Of a DNA stretch of 64,000 bases, positions 13,021 through 25,100 are shown in pieces. Origin of the DNA: Batkoa obscura. Lineage: Eukaryota > Entomophthoromycota > Entomophthoromycetes > Entomophthorales > Batkoaceae. Both the position numbers and the translations under genes were made by a program. Under the pieces are notes generated by a model, which worked only from the letters and a program-made list of their open reading frames with translations, searched no databases and was not told where the DNA came from. Position 1 is the stretch's first letter, and the number at the start of each line of letters is the position of its first letter. Location: the NCBI GenBank assembly GCA_030770535.1, contig JASVEC010000022.1, forward strand, positions 620,001-684,000. Reading direction: 5' to 3'.

Positions 13021-13574
13021 TATTAGTATTGTGAAATATCGCTTTGTCAGCTCTATGGTTGATTATAACATAGTAACCATTTAAGTTCTTGTGTTCTTGA
13101 GTTCAGGAACAATCAATCCTACGCTCTTAGTTCGATTTGATATAAGAATTTCTAGCTTCATCCCAAAGAATGTTATCTTCTTGCTTTGATACTTGCACTT
13201 GTTAGAGTATAAAAGATTTTAGAACACAGTAATTCGAAGCTTTTTAACTGAATTATTCCCCGATATTTTGCACATTTAATAAAGCCACTAAATTTTCTTA
13301 ATAGTATTTTACATAGGTTTTACAGTAGTATTGTCTATTATGTTTATTTTACATAGTCCGTAGTCTATTATGTGCTATTGCTCATAATTCAAGTCTATCT
13401 TAGTCACATAAAATAAGACCTTTCGATCTATAATATAGTCAACTAGGCAACAACTGTTATTGACTCCAATAACTGAGTACCAGATTTCATAGCATTTAAA
13501 AGAATTATATTTTACAATAAAATTTCTTAAAAATATAAGCTATAATAAATTTACGCTCATATTTAAATTTTATA

Positions 13575-13674
13575 TTGAGGATGCATTTTTTGTTTGAGAA
13601 TTTTACTAACAATCTTACCCACTCAAATAGCGCTTAAAAAATGGAAAAAGGAAAGTCAAAAAAACACCCCCATT
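13575..13674 (+). mobile_element. MITE family A, copy 1
   Basis: A diverged ~100 bp copy in the centre of the foldback element. It starts TTGAGGATGCATTTTTT and ends AAAAAAACACCCCCAT, with the shared core CTCAAATAGCGCTTAAAAAA. Orientation is defined here as the TGGGGATGTA end first. Confidence 0.85.
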
Positions 13675-13852
13675 TTTAAAGTATCATGTAGTAAAAAAAA
13701 GCAAAAATTCATTATTAAATTTAAAAATATTTAATATAATATTAATTAAAGCTACTATATTTAAAAATAAAATGTTTAATTTAAAAAAAGTAGTTAAAAG
13801 ATAATATAAATATTAATAATAGCAGATATAATAATATTATTTTATTTTATAA

Positions 13853-13957
13853 TACGGGAGTGTTTTTTTTGGCTTCATTATTTTTTCCACTTTTTAAGCA
13901 CTATTTAAGTAGAAAGATTATTAATAAAATTCTTAAACACAAAAATACATCCCCATA
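13853..13957 (-). mobile_element. MITE family A, copy 2
   Basis: 105 bp copy in the opposite orientation to copy 1, also in the foldback centre. It begins TACGGGAGTGTTTTTTTTGG and ends AAATACATCCCCATA, flanked by TA on both sides. Confidence 0.9.
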
Positions 13958-14006
13958 TAATAAAAATTAATATATTCCGAAAGCTAATATTTAATAATTA
14001 AAATAA

Positions 14007-14290
14007 ACTTAAATTATGAAAAATAGTATATAATAAGTTATAGACTATATAAAATAGGTAAAATAGAAGATGTTATCGTAAAATTTATGTAAAATGTTAT
14101 CGAAAAAAACTTGATAGCTTTAATAAAAGTATAGCATTAAGAAATAATTTAATTAAAAAAGCTTTAATCTATTATGTTGAAGAATTTTTTTGTATTCCAA
14201 CTAGGTGACTATATATAAAAAGCATAATAGCAGCTATTTTTTATTATAGTTACTAAGTAGAGATATCAAAAAGAAGAGATAATATCTTTT
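14007..14290. repeat. Partial direct copy of the foldback right arm
   Basis: This segment repeats the start of the right arm (from about 14398) in the same orientation: ACTTAAATTATGAAAAATAG against ACTTGAATTATGAACAATAG, and both continue through TATTATGTTGAAGAAT. It also carries about 60 bp not present at that place in the arm. Confidence 0.75.
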
Positions 14291-15544
14291 GTAATTAAAT
14301 AGTGCGAGATCTGGTACTCAGCGGTTGGAGTCGAAAGTAGTTTTTTCTTGATTAAATAATCATAAGTCTAAAGGTCTTAGTTTATGTAACTAAGATAGAC
14401 TTGAATTATGAACAATAGTATATAATAGGTTATAGAACTATGTAAAACAAATAGAATAGACAATACTACTGTAAAATCTATGTAAAATTCTATTAAAAGA
14501 TTTAGTGGCTTTATTAAAGGTACAATATTGGGGAACAATTCAATTAAAAAGCCTTGGGTTATTATGTTGAAGAATCTCTTTTACACTCTGGCAAGTATGG
14601 GCATCAAAACGAGAGGATAATATTCTTTGCAATGTAAAGTTAGATATTCTCACAGCAAATCAAACTAAGAGCATGGAATTAATTGTCTCTGAACTCAAGA
14701 ACACGACTTAAGTGATTATTATGCTATAATCAATCATGGAGCTGACAAATCGATATTTTACAATATTAATTTAAAATTATTAATAAGTTAATTTCAAGTT
14801 ATAGATGTATTTGTGTCTACCTCCCTTTTTATTCATTAAAATTTAATTTAGTTAAACAGTTCTAGTCTGCTATTATAAGTAAATTAAAAAATCAACTTTT
14901 ATAAGCTGGAGGCACTTACTACTCAAACTATCAAGACTTGTAATCGTCTACATAAGTGATTTACAATGATTTTACCACTATTCTACCTTAAAAGTTGATA
15001 ACTGTTTTTATGAACTAGGGATTTAATTTTTATAGTAAAAAACATTATAAAATAAGTAAAATAAAAAATTAGCACTGGCTGCTAATTAAAAATAATTTAT
15101 TGAGTTAATATTCTTAATCTGTGTGATAATTTTTTTAAGTCAATAAAATATAAAGTGTGTTAAAATTAAACTTGGTTTCTAAGATTATGTCAAAGTTTTC
15201 CGAATATGGTGTATTAAAACGAACTCCAAATAATTTTTACGTTATAGTAAAATGTCAAGCGTGAACAATTTATTACTCGTGAAATCTACGGGAAAAGAGT
15301 TAAATTTAATTTATCAATTTATTCAGTATGCAAAGATGATCCCAGCCTGAAGGAAGGCACAGCGTGCATTTATATATGTTATATAAATCAAGGCATTCTA
15401 TTGGACAATACCCATAGCAGAACTACGACATTCCACACTGCACTGCCTCTGCTTTACTTTTGTTCTATACAAAGGAATATTTTTTATAAATTGAAAACAT
15501 TGCATGTTTAACATGATATATGACAAAATATTTCAAAATTTCAT

Positions 15545-15646
15545 CTGGGGGTGTTTTTTTAACTTGATTATTTTTTCCATTTTTTAAGCGCTATTTGAGT
15601 GGAAAATTTGTTAGTAAAATTCTTAAACATAAAAATACATCCCCAT
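15545..15646 (-). mobile_element. MITE family A, copy 3
   Basis: Starts TGGGGGTGTTTTTTTAAC and ends AAATACATCCCCA, with the core AAGCGCTATTTGAGTGG. It ends directly beside a relic reading frame. Confidence 0.9.
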
Positions 15647-15650
15647 CTAA

Positions 15651-15971
15651 TTGTTTAATCTTTCTACTGTTAATGTCTACTTTAAATTTTTAAAAGATCC
15701 TAACCATGAAGTATATAGCTTAGTTAACATGAATCAATATTGTAAATCTAAAAAGACTTATATTAACTATGTGAGTTACAGATATTATTTAATAATATCA
15801 GAGCAAGCTTTATTGATTCTAGTATATTCACAAGTTTGAGATTTATTTGCCATTGACAGTGAATTTGAAATCAATATAGTGGAATTTATATCTACTAGAG
15901 TCATGGACTCATTGATTATATTGCTCACCAACGCTAATAAGGTACATGCAGCGATGATTAGTAGTCACATC
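15651..15971 (+). pseudogene. Broken coding relic, family unknown
   Basis: A run of about 107 codons with one interruption and no further support for an intact gene. The translation is mixed polar/hydrophobic (for example FKFLKDPNHEVYSLVNM and later VMDSLIILLTNANKVHAAMI), more protein-like than random AT-rich sequence. I do not recognise it. It could be part of a decayed fungal gene or of a transposase. It lies directly after MITE copy 3. Confidence 0.3.
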
Positions 15972-17083
15972 TAAAGTATTGAAAGGAACCAGGAAATTTA
16001 TTTACTCAAATTTTTTGACCCATTGTAGGATTGTTAGGTTCAGGTTATATCGTTGAGAATTGATGGACCTTTATGCCGTTCATTTAACTAAAACCAACTC
16101 TCCTTTCATTTTACCATAAAGTATGTTGAATCATGATGCTAAGAGTTTGGATTCTTTGTGCTGCTTTGATACCGATGGAGGAATGGAAAGTAAGGTAAAA
16201 CCAAACAGAAATCGTCAACTCAAGGGTCAATACATGTTCAATGCATAGTAGTAGAATTTTATATTTTACTTCTTAGCTCGCTACTTAGTGAAAAATCTAT
16301 ACAGCCTTTTACGTGTTGTTCCTGTAGAATAGGCTTGTTCTTCTGTAAAACAATGATGTATTACAATGATGATCTGGTAGAGAGTCTAGTGTTTGAGTTC
16401 AAAGACCCAAACAATCCAAAGAAGGAAAAGATAAAACGGTTTTCTGGTTAGCTGTGATCTTAAATTAGCCCTTTACGACTCAAGATTCATTTTTGGTCAA
16501 ATACACAGTGGTGGAAATATAGAATCCCAATAGCAGCCCATTTTCCTGTATTCAAGTGTACTTAACTTTTATACCCAACAATGTCCCTATTTTTATTGAA
16601 ATATGTATATGATGAACTTATGAAATAACTTGATAAATTAACAACAATAACATGGTCAAAAAAGCGGTTTTAAGGTTAGAGTTAACTCAAGTATATTGTA
16701 ATATTAAAATTATTTATATAAAATTATAAAGTTTGAAGATAAACAAAAGTTAATTATCAGATTTCTTGAACATTTTTTTATTCAATTAAATAAGGTAAGA
16801 TCACATACTAACAAAGATCAAAATTGAAAAACAGCGTAGTCCAAATTCTAACAGTATATAGCGACGCTCTAATTACTTTAAGATACTAACAATTAATTAA
16901 AAACATTATAGCTATTGAATCATTCAGATTATAATTAAGTATTTTTGATATTTTATCACAAAGCTTACCTCTAGTACAGTTGATCAAAAAATCAAAAATA
17001 CAGTATAGAAGATAAAATAATGAAATACTAACAAAGTTAAATATAAAACAAAAATATAATAATATCATAAAAAGATTAATTTG

Positions 17084-18314
17084 CTAAAAAATGCCATCAT
17101 CCTCTTCATCTTCATTATCTCCATCATGACCCATTTCTTCATTAAATTCTATGCCATCCAAATATTCTCCAGGGATTTCTAAATCCCTATCATTATCATC
17201 GTGGTAAAAGCGTTCGATTCTCTAAAATATCAAAGATAAATTCATCAACTCATTAAAAAAAAACTTACTGTTGAATCAAATAAAATATTCAGTAGCTCTT
17301 TAATAACGAAATCATCATAAGACCCTGGATCATCCTTTACTAACTTTTCAATAAAATTTTCCACCTTCGTAAGGCGTGAAAAATAATATTCTCTTTCACA
17401 GATTAGATTATTGTTGACTACCGTCAGATTTAAAGCTTTATCTGTAAGAGCTGCTATCTCCTTATGTAAAGCTATTATTCGTTGGTCAGCATTAGAGTAA
17501 TTATCCATCCCTGAGCTGTTCTGTGAGTCTCTTGAGCGGACCTCAGTTCTTGGTTTACTTCTTGGATTTTGTGCAACACTACTATGTATTGCACTGCTTT
17601 GTGTTAAATTACTTTGTTTAGGTGGACCTTAATGATAATGATAATGATTAATAAATTCAAATTAACCCAATTTTACTTACTGAATACTTTTCTAGGCGTA
17701 GTTTGAAGTGAGACTCTATTTGTTGATTTTACTGGTGTTTTAATAGGCGTGCTATTTTGACCAGAGGGAGTTGGTGCTCCGCTTCTTCTTTTAACTTGTG
17801 CTTGTGCTGGAGCTTCATAAGTTTCTGGACTTTCACAGTTTTGTTGCCAGAATTTTTTAAGCCATTGAACAAATTCTAGATTATCCTGCATTTTTAGTTT
17901 AACTAACCGATCCACTGGAATCATCTAAATGAAGAGACAATGAGTTTAAATATTTGTTTTGAGATGTATTTTTGATTACTTTATCAATTTTATGTTTGGT
18001 AAAACAATTTTGTAAAATTTTAAAGTTTGTGATATATTCGTGCTCCCCCTTACACTCAAATTTTACCTTAGATAAAGGAATGTCGCCTGTTTAATTGAAT
18101 TACTCTTTTACTTCTTAAATCTTCAAAAATAAAATTACCATAAATAGAGTCCATAATCACACAATAAGCAGCACCTAAAGTGAAAAGTTCATGCATTAAA
18201 TTATTATTTAATTATTGTTTTGATAGTACCAGTTCCACATTGCTCAATCTTTGAATAATTTAGTTGGCATATAGTATTCACCCATCGTAATAGGTCCATT
18301 CGGCTTTCACTCAT
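17084..18314 (-). CDS. EB1-family microtubule plus-end protein (Mal3/Bim1)
   Basis: Tracks growing microtubule plus ends and recruits partners. The N-terminal calponin-homology domain is split over several exons: [20 protein letters not shown], then [40 protein letters not shown], and [16 protein letters not shown] basic, proline/serine/threonine-rich linker follows. The C-terminal EB-homology coiled coil has [18 protein letters not shown] with the conserved Y/F-F-x-K/R-L core. The tail is acidic. The usual C-terminal EEY/F motif of animal EB1 is absent; the protein ends in an acidic stretch and GIF. The start is the first ATG, just before the CH domain. It lies on the same strand as seipin. 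Confidence 0.94.
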
Positions 18315-18739
18315 TTTTTTAAGTTTTCATAAAAAATTAAATGTTAAAATCATAGATTTTAACTAATAAATGATGTGGTTGAAAATCTTTTTTTATTGGT
18401 GGGGAAAGTTAACTGAATTTGAGTTACTGTAGTTGAAAAAACGGAAAAAATAAAATCAAAAAATTAAACATTAATATTAATAACCTTCTTTACATTGTTA
18501 TAAAAGTTTTTGATTTGTAACAAAAAGGAGTTTTTTTAAAATTAATAGTTTAATTCAAAATAGTCATTCAAAGGCCAATGTCAATAATTTAGCATATTTG
18601 AAGTTTAATTTGAAAAATCAAAAAAGAATAAAATGTAAAAATTATAAATTAAAAGCTTTACACAGTATATTTAAATAGAAATATATGAAAGATATTCGGT
18701 TGAGTTTCTTATCTCACAAATAAAAGGAAACTATTTAAC

Positions 18740-20577
18740 TTAGTATTTACCTTTAGGTAAATTACGGTAGCGTAATGATGAGGGGTTAGGGGCAAGTAAA
18801 TTTTCATCAGCTCCAAATCCCTCCTCTCCTTCGATTTCTGGATATTCCTCAATTAATGTATTTGAACGCTGATCATAATCTAAACCTTGGGCTCTATGTG
18901 AAGATAAACTTGCTCCTTGATTTCGATTGGAACTAGTAGGGTGTCCTTGTTCTTGGCCATAGTTTCCATCTTTTTCTTCATCCTTAACGGCTCCAAAATA
19001 ACTAGAGTATAAATTCTCGGCTGCTTCTCTAGCTAACTCAAGCTCTTCTGGGATCTCAACATTTTCCTAATATTGTTTAATTGTTTCTTTGTTATTTATT
19101 TGAGTCTACTTACCTGGTGGGTAGAAGCTTCTTGTTTAATTGTTGGTTTTCCTTCTTTTGCATTATCCTTGAACGTTTTTGGTGAATACGTTTGATTTTG
19201 AGAAAGACGTTCCCAATCTTCTTCTTCGGTATTGTTACTACTTAATTCAATTGGTGAAGCAGCTCTTAAGTTAGTTGGCGGCTTTGTAGGAACTGGAGTA
19301 TAGTTTGTTCTTGACGATCCTGGTCTAGCAACCTCGGATTCAATAGATGCAGTAGTATTATTTGGGTTTGATGAGCTAAAAAACTTCTTGAAGCCATACA
19401 AAGCAATTTGCCAACTAATCAATGCAAATAAAATTTCTCCGAAGAAAAATAAGGATGTAAAAATCATCGCAGCAGTTGTTGGCCAGTGGTACATTATATA
19501 TTTGATCCCACTAAGTTTAATATCTACTTTAAGCCAAGATTTATAAATCTGTAACTTTGGATTTGAAATACTCAAAAATATCTTTGTCACGATATCATCC
19601 TAACGATAAAAGTTATATGAAGTAAAATTATGTAAATATAAAAATACATAGTCATCCCAAAATTGTTCTGCTAGTACAATAGATACTGTTTGTTTTTGAG
19701 TAGCCCAGTCCACAATAAGTGGTAGACTATAGAAAAACGTCTTAAGTTTTCGTAATAATTCAGATCGATATTTTAATATTGCCTAGATTTTAATTAAAAG
19801 TCCTCTAAAGTTTTAATGAACTTACTGGTCTTTCAATTTCCAATATAATATCTCTTTCTTTATTTTGAAGTTCTAATCGAACCATAAAATTCCCTACAAT
19901 TGAAAATAAATATTGCGATATAAAATGAAATAAATGTGCTATTTTACTCACCCAATTCAAAATTTGCTTCAGATTCAGGAACTTCAAGGTTCAATGTTAA
20001 ATCATAAGCTTGACCGTAATGAAAGATCTATTTTTTTATAAGCTCAAATGTTAATTCAAAATTATCTTACCTTTGGCTTATTGTTCTCAGCAGCAGATAT
20101 TTCAACAGCAGGAGCGGTTACTCTACAAGGAGTTACATTTAGTAATGATAGCATAGAAGGAGAACAAGCACTGCAGTTATTGAGTTGTTTGAATTATGTA
20201 TATAATAATAAAATAAACGAATTCCAAAAAAATATATTTGCTTACCCAAAATTAAAATAAACCGGAATATTGGTTGAAAGCTTTGGTATAATTAAAGCGT
20301 AAAAGCTTAAATAAGCAGTCCAAGCAGAGGCATACAAACAGATAGTTAAAGTTAAAAATAGAGTTAATCGCACTAAGTTTTTCCAAGTGGTTGGGCTTTT
20401 AATTACTGTTTCGATGGTTGTATACAAAAGGCTAATAAAGTCAACAAAACGTTTAGCTAATGGAAAATACTCCAGTAATGTATTGGATGAAGGTTCATTC
20501 ACCCTTGTAGGTGGTCTAGTTTGGGATTTTCTTCTTCTGCCATGAAGTTTCATTGTATTTCTATCACGTAATGTCAT
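18740..20577 (-). CDS. Seipin
   Basis: ER membrane protein at ER-lipid droplet contacts that controls droplet assembly. Exon order on the minus strand gives a cytosolic basic N terminus (MTLRDRNTMKLHGRRRKS), a first membrane helix (NLVRLTLFLTLTICLYASAW), and the lumenal seipin domain with NIPVYFNFG, VTPCRVTAPAVEI, YDLTLNLEVPESEANFELG and NFMVRLELQNKERD. A second membrane helix follows (AAMIFTSLFFFGEILFALIS) and then a long polar, acidic cytosolic tail ending NLPKGKY. The PESxANxxLGxFMV motif is diagnostic. The tail is longer than in yeast Sei1. The plus-strand frame at 20048-20260 is an antisense shadow. Confidence 0.94.
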
Positions 20578-20702
20578 CGTATTTTGTACTAACCTTGGTG
20601 AATAAGGTTTACAATTTATAAAAGTAATTCGGCTTTTAATTTCAATTATTATTCTTTATTTTTTTCATGCAATTGAAGCAAAATTTGCAGCGTTTAGAGT
20701 TC

Positions 20703-20810
20703 TCAGTTTTTTTGTGCTAACTGTACCATTTGTTCAGCAGTCACACATTTTTTTATAATTTGATAGGTTGTCTCTTTCACATCAACTGTCAATGTTGTCA
20801 AGGAAAACAT
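20703..20810 (-). CDS. Possible small ORF, 35 aa
   Basis: Starts MFSLTTLTVDVKETTYQIIK and then KCVTAEQMVQLAQKN. The composition looks protein-like, but it is very short and could be a lone exon, an upstream ORF of the seipin transcript, or chance. No family is recognised. Confidence 0.2.
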   Translation of the reverse strand: MFSLTTLTVDVKETTYQIIKKCVTAEQMVQLAQKN

Positions 20811-21007
20811 TATGTTTTAGCCTAAAAAGAACTAAAATAATATGAAAAACCTTAAGTATTTATAATTATTCAAAACTTCAATATTAAACAATTACTTTTT
20901 TTAAAATGATGTTATATAATAATTTAAATAGCAACTTTCATATCAAAACATCTAGATAAATGTGTTTAATAACAAATTAAATATTTTATGTCAAAATATA
21001 CTTATTC

Positions 21008-21028
21008 ACCTGAGATTGAGTCTCAGGT
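21008..21028. other. Perfect hairpin, 8 bp stem
   Basis: ACCTGAGA, loop TTGAG, TCTCAGGT. It is conspicuous because it is more GC-rich than its surroundings. It could be a transposon end, part of a small RNA, or chance. Confidence 0.5.
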
Positions 21029-22113
21029 AGTATAACGATGAGTATCCCTACTTGAAAGTATATTATGAGAGTTTTAATGCATAAAAAGTAGGCAGTTTTT
21101 TTGTTTACCAAATTTTAAGCTATCCTAAGAGAGCTTCAACTAAACAGATTAATTTGGTCCCTTTTTAAGCCCAATTTGGTTAGTTGTAATTAGTTGTATA
21201 GCAAAACTCTGACAAATTGTTGTTAGGAAACATCAATACATATTTTTGAGTATAATTGGTATAATGTTTTTTGACTAACATTTCACTCTATATAAACAAA
21301 TTGAAGTTAGATATCTTTGTTTTAAATTTGTGCTCTAGATTCTTAGTATAAATCTGAGAATATAATAAAGTTATCATCCTTACATTCATGCTAGAATAAT
21401 TTAATTAGAAGTGAAAAACAATAAAAGACATTTGATTCCAAGCCACTCTAACTATAAATTTAGATGATGTTTATAGTTTTAATAAGAGTGTCTTAAAGCT
21501 CCATTAGGTATTATTTTTTAAGCTACTAATGTTGTTTTCAAAACAATCATTCTCAAATGTCTCTTCCCAATATTTTCTAAATTTGTAGCTTATTTTGTAA
21601 AAAATTTATTTCACTTCGCTATGTTAATGGGACTTTACACATAGCAAGGCATCCTAAATAGAACTAATAAACACATATAGTCCATAATAATGGATTTACC
21701 TATGTATTGAATATTAGTAATAGTAAAAAAAAGAGGTATAAAATACCCGGTTTTAAAATATTTAATTTGCTAGCATTTACTTAAATTGCCCATGCTTAGT
21801 TTATACTAAAATAAGACTTAAAATTTTAGGGAGAGTAAATAAAGTGGCTATTAATTCTGAAACTGAATGCTTTTGATTGGTCTGATCCAAATTAAATTTC
21901 ACTTGAGGCTAAACACCCAATTAGACTAAGTGAGTATATTGAATTTTATTAGCATATTCAATAATTATTAGTTAATTATAAGTTTCTAGTTTATTAATAA
22001 CCTTGAGTACATTAAACTCCTTAATATTTCGGTAAGATTATTTGTATTAGATTAATCTCTTGATTTAAGATTTTTAATAGTTTCTATTTCTTAGCATAAT
22101 TATATAATACCAA

Positions 22114-25100
22114 ATGGATTCTATGGATTTAGAATATGCGAGTAAGTTGGTTGTCCTTTTTTATTACAATGTACTAAAGGATTGTTTTAGAAGCAATCGC
22201 AAAGCATCGTCAAACAGATAAAGGAAAAAGACCCACACCAATTGTGTTTTCGCCTTTTGTACCCGCACAAAACTTATCAAACTCAAACTCAAACTCAAGT
22301 CCCAATCTTAATCGAAGGCTTTCAACTACTGAAGTTAATCTTGAGCAGTATAATTCTCCAACATCGACTGATTCCAATGCATCCACGCCTTTCCCTTTTT
22401 CACCTAATTTCGCACCTTCGAACTTGTCAAGTTCTGTTTCTAAATTACGTAGAACCTCTCAGTTTTTTTCTCGATTGACAAACTCACTCAGTAAAACGCA
22501 ACATAAAGGAAGCTCAAAGGTTGATAAAGGGATTCACCCTATTCGTAGAAATGAAAGTAGTCGCGCTGATTACGCAAACTCCGGATTAAACAATGATTCC
22601 GCTTTGACTGCGCCACTAAACCGTTCCCATAGCGATTATGATGCACCAACAAATGCAAATGAAAGCTTTAGGAGAGATAGTATGTATAGTGTAAGTAAAA
22701 GAAATTCTTTTTTCGATTTTTAACGCTTAATTTTAGGTCAGAACATCATGTACCGCCCCAGTATCAAACAACTCATGTCCGTCAAGTCCTAACGATGAAA
22801 GTTCTAAAGATAGTTCTTCTGTTAATGTAAATCATTTAGATAAGAAAAATAATATGGAAGATAATGAATATTATAAGGCTTTGAACTCGTTTAATCAGAT
22901 GCAGAACAACTTGAGGGATTCCATTGCAACTGAAACCAACTTTGAAAACTTAAGAGAAGCATTAAACAATATAAGTTTAAGTGATAGGCAAACCGCTTCT
23001 GAAAGGGCTTCTGATGAAATTGCTAGGGATTCTTTGTCCATAAGTTTGTCTAGTGATCGTTCAGAGTCTGATTTTGGAACCTTACAAATTAATGATAGAT
23101 ATATCAATGAGACATTGGTCAATACTCTTTTGAATAACATTGTCCCTAGTCTGTCAAAAGTAAACTCCGAATTAAAAGGAACAAACTTGGATGATATTGA
23201 TGGCGATTCTATTTCTCCTGATGCTTCTCCTGATACTAAAAACGAAGATGAAGGATCTTCTGAAGTGGCATCTAATAGTGAATCAGCTTCAGTAGGAGAA
23301 AATGCTACTGATGAGGAAGCCCCCTATGCACTAGCAAAAAAGTTATATGAGAATAGCTACCCATCTCTATCAAATGAAGAGTATGCTGAATTTATGGGGA
23401 AAAGGTATTTATAGAAAAATAACAATAATTAAAAACAAATTCTAAAATCATAAACAGGGGCGAATATCACTCACAAGTACTTCGCGCTTATATGGACCAT
23501 TTTAATTTTACTGGCCAGAGAGTTGATGATGCGTTTAGGTAATCTTTTTTATTTGGATGTTAATTTTGAATAAAAAATTGACTTTTTTAGGAAACTCTGT
23601 ACCCATCTATATTTACATGGTGAAACTCAGGTTATAGATCGTATTTTGGCTGAATTTGCGCGTAGATTCTGGGATTGTAACCCAGGCTCGATATTTCGAA
23701 GCCAAGGTAATATAACACATATAACTTTATGGTATCTAAAGCTAATTTCTTACAGACGTCGTTTATGCTGTTTCATACTCAATGTTATTGCTTAATACGG
23801 ATCTTCACGTAGCTAAAAATCATACAAAAATGTCAAAGAGTGACTTTGTCAAAAACACACTTTCTGTTGTTGAATCATGTGCACGTGCATCCAGTTTCGA
23901 ACAGGAAGGATCTGGGTCTGGGACCAGAATTGATGGTCGTTCAAAATCAATTGAAAGTTACGGGTACCCTAGTCAAGAGGAACTTACGCATACTCTAAAG
24001 GTATTTTATATTAGGATATAAATCACTCGACTTCACAAACTTAATTGCACTTCTAAAGCATTACTAACATACTTTTTAATATTATATAGGAAATGTATAC
24101 TTCAATAAAACATAGCCAAATCCTTCAACATGTTGAAATCAAATCGCCCAAAATACGCCGTCCTTCAGTTTATTCTTCTCAAAATTCATCTAATAATGAA
24201 ATAGTCTATAAAACACAGCCAGTTGGGAAATCTAGTAAGTCCACACATTTTAAAAAGAGTCACCATTGGGAGGTAATATATATATATATTATTTTATAAA
24301 TCTGACAAACTATAGCTACAACGTAAAATGAGTGGTAATTCATTAAACTTGTCTCAAATGAGTACGCGATCTGCTACTCCAGATCTTTTCTTTACTAATG
24401 CCAGACCACCTCCACCCCAACCTCCAGCTAGCAATGCAAAGATTAATCCTACAGAAGCAGCTGTCTATCCATATCAAAAGGTCGGAGTGCTAATTAGGAA
24501 ACATTTGTATGAAAGGACCGATAAAAAAGCAGCCCACCGTACTTGGAAAGAATGCTTAGTTGTAGTTGAAAGAGGAGAAATAAAAATGTACAAAGCAGAT
24601 AAAACTAAAAGCGGGGGAGAAGGAGTTGATTTAACAGATGCTAGTCTACAGCTAGGCACATTGTTATTGAGGCATTGTTTAGCTGTAACACTTCCACCGC
24701 CTGGATATTCTCCTTCTCGTCCACATGCCTTTGCATTACAACTTCCTTCTGGGGGGGTGTATATATTCCAAGCACAATCAGCACAACTTATTTCTGAATG
24801 GGTAGTCATATGTAATTTCTGGTCAGCTAGAGAAACTAAGGATCCACTTCCGGGAGGTATCTGTAGTATTGATTATGGATGGGGAACAACTTATGGTGAT
24901 GGTAAATCTAAATCAAAAGATGTTCAAGAAGATGATGATTTGGTAGCAAGTATACTACCAGGACCTGATAGTTATCAACCAATTTCAAGTCGCCAATTAT
25001 TTAGTGAACAACAAGCACATAAACAGCCAGTTTCACTTCAAGAATGGAAACCTCCAGCACCACCGATGGTTCGCTCTATTTTAGGAGAAGATCAGCAACT

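Larger units (their letters stand above)
13021..14771. mobile_element. Foldback element with ~470 bp inverted arms
   Basis: Two long, diverged inverted arms occupy about 13021-13488 and 14305-14771. The outer ends pair: TATTAGTATTGTGAAATATC on the left against the complement of GATATTTTACAATATTAAT on the right. Matching blocks run through the arms in mirrored order: the TTTGTCAGCTC block, the AACACAAG block near the CTCAAGAACAC block, the CACTAAATTTTCTTAATAG block, and the innermost AACTGAGTACCAGAT block. The arms carry many substitutions, so the insertion is not recent. No transposase frame is visible, so it is a non-autonomous DNA element. The roughly 800 bp centre holds two MITE copies and a second partial copy of arm sequence. 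Superfamily is undetermined; flanks are TTA/TTAA-like but the duplication is unclear. Confidence 0.75.
14772..17083. other. Gene-poor island with relic sequence
   Basis: No intact gene in about 2.3 kb. It holds MITE copy 3 (15545-15646), the broken coding relic that starts at 15651, and a less AT-rich stretch at about 15900-16600 with short interrupted frames that look like decayed coding sequence of unknown origin. Confidence 0.5.
20578..22113. other. Intergenic between divergent seipin and ARF GEF
   Basis: About 1.5 kb of AT-rich sequence holding two divergent promoters. It contains a 35-codon minus-strand frame at 20703-20810 and an 8 bp perfect hairpin at 21008-21028. I see no other gene. 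Confidence 0.5.

Noticed and set aside
13120-13150. tRNA B-box-like GTTCGATTT in the foldback left arm
   Set aside because: No A-box, no cloverleaf and no SINE-like body; most likely chance.
20048-20260. 70-codon plus-strand frame
   Set aside because: It is antisense to a seipin exon and the next intron.
24474-24809. 111-codon minus-strand frame
   Set aside because: It is antisense to the PH domain of the Sec7 gene, with no homology of its own.
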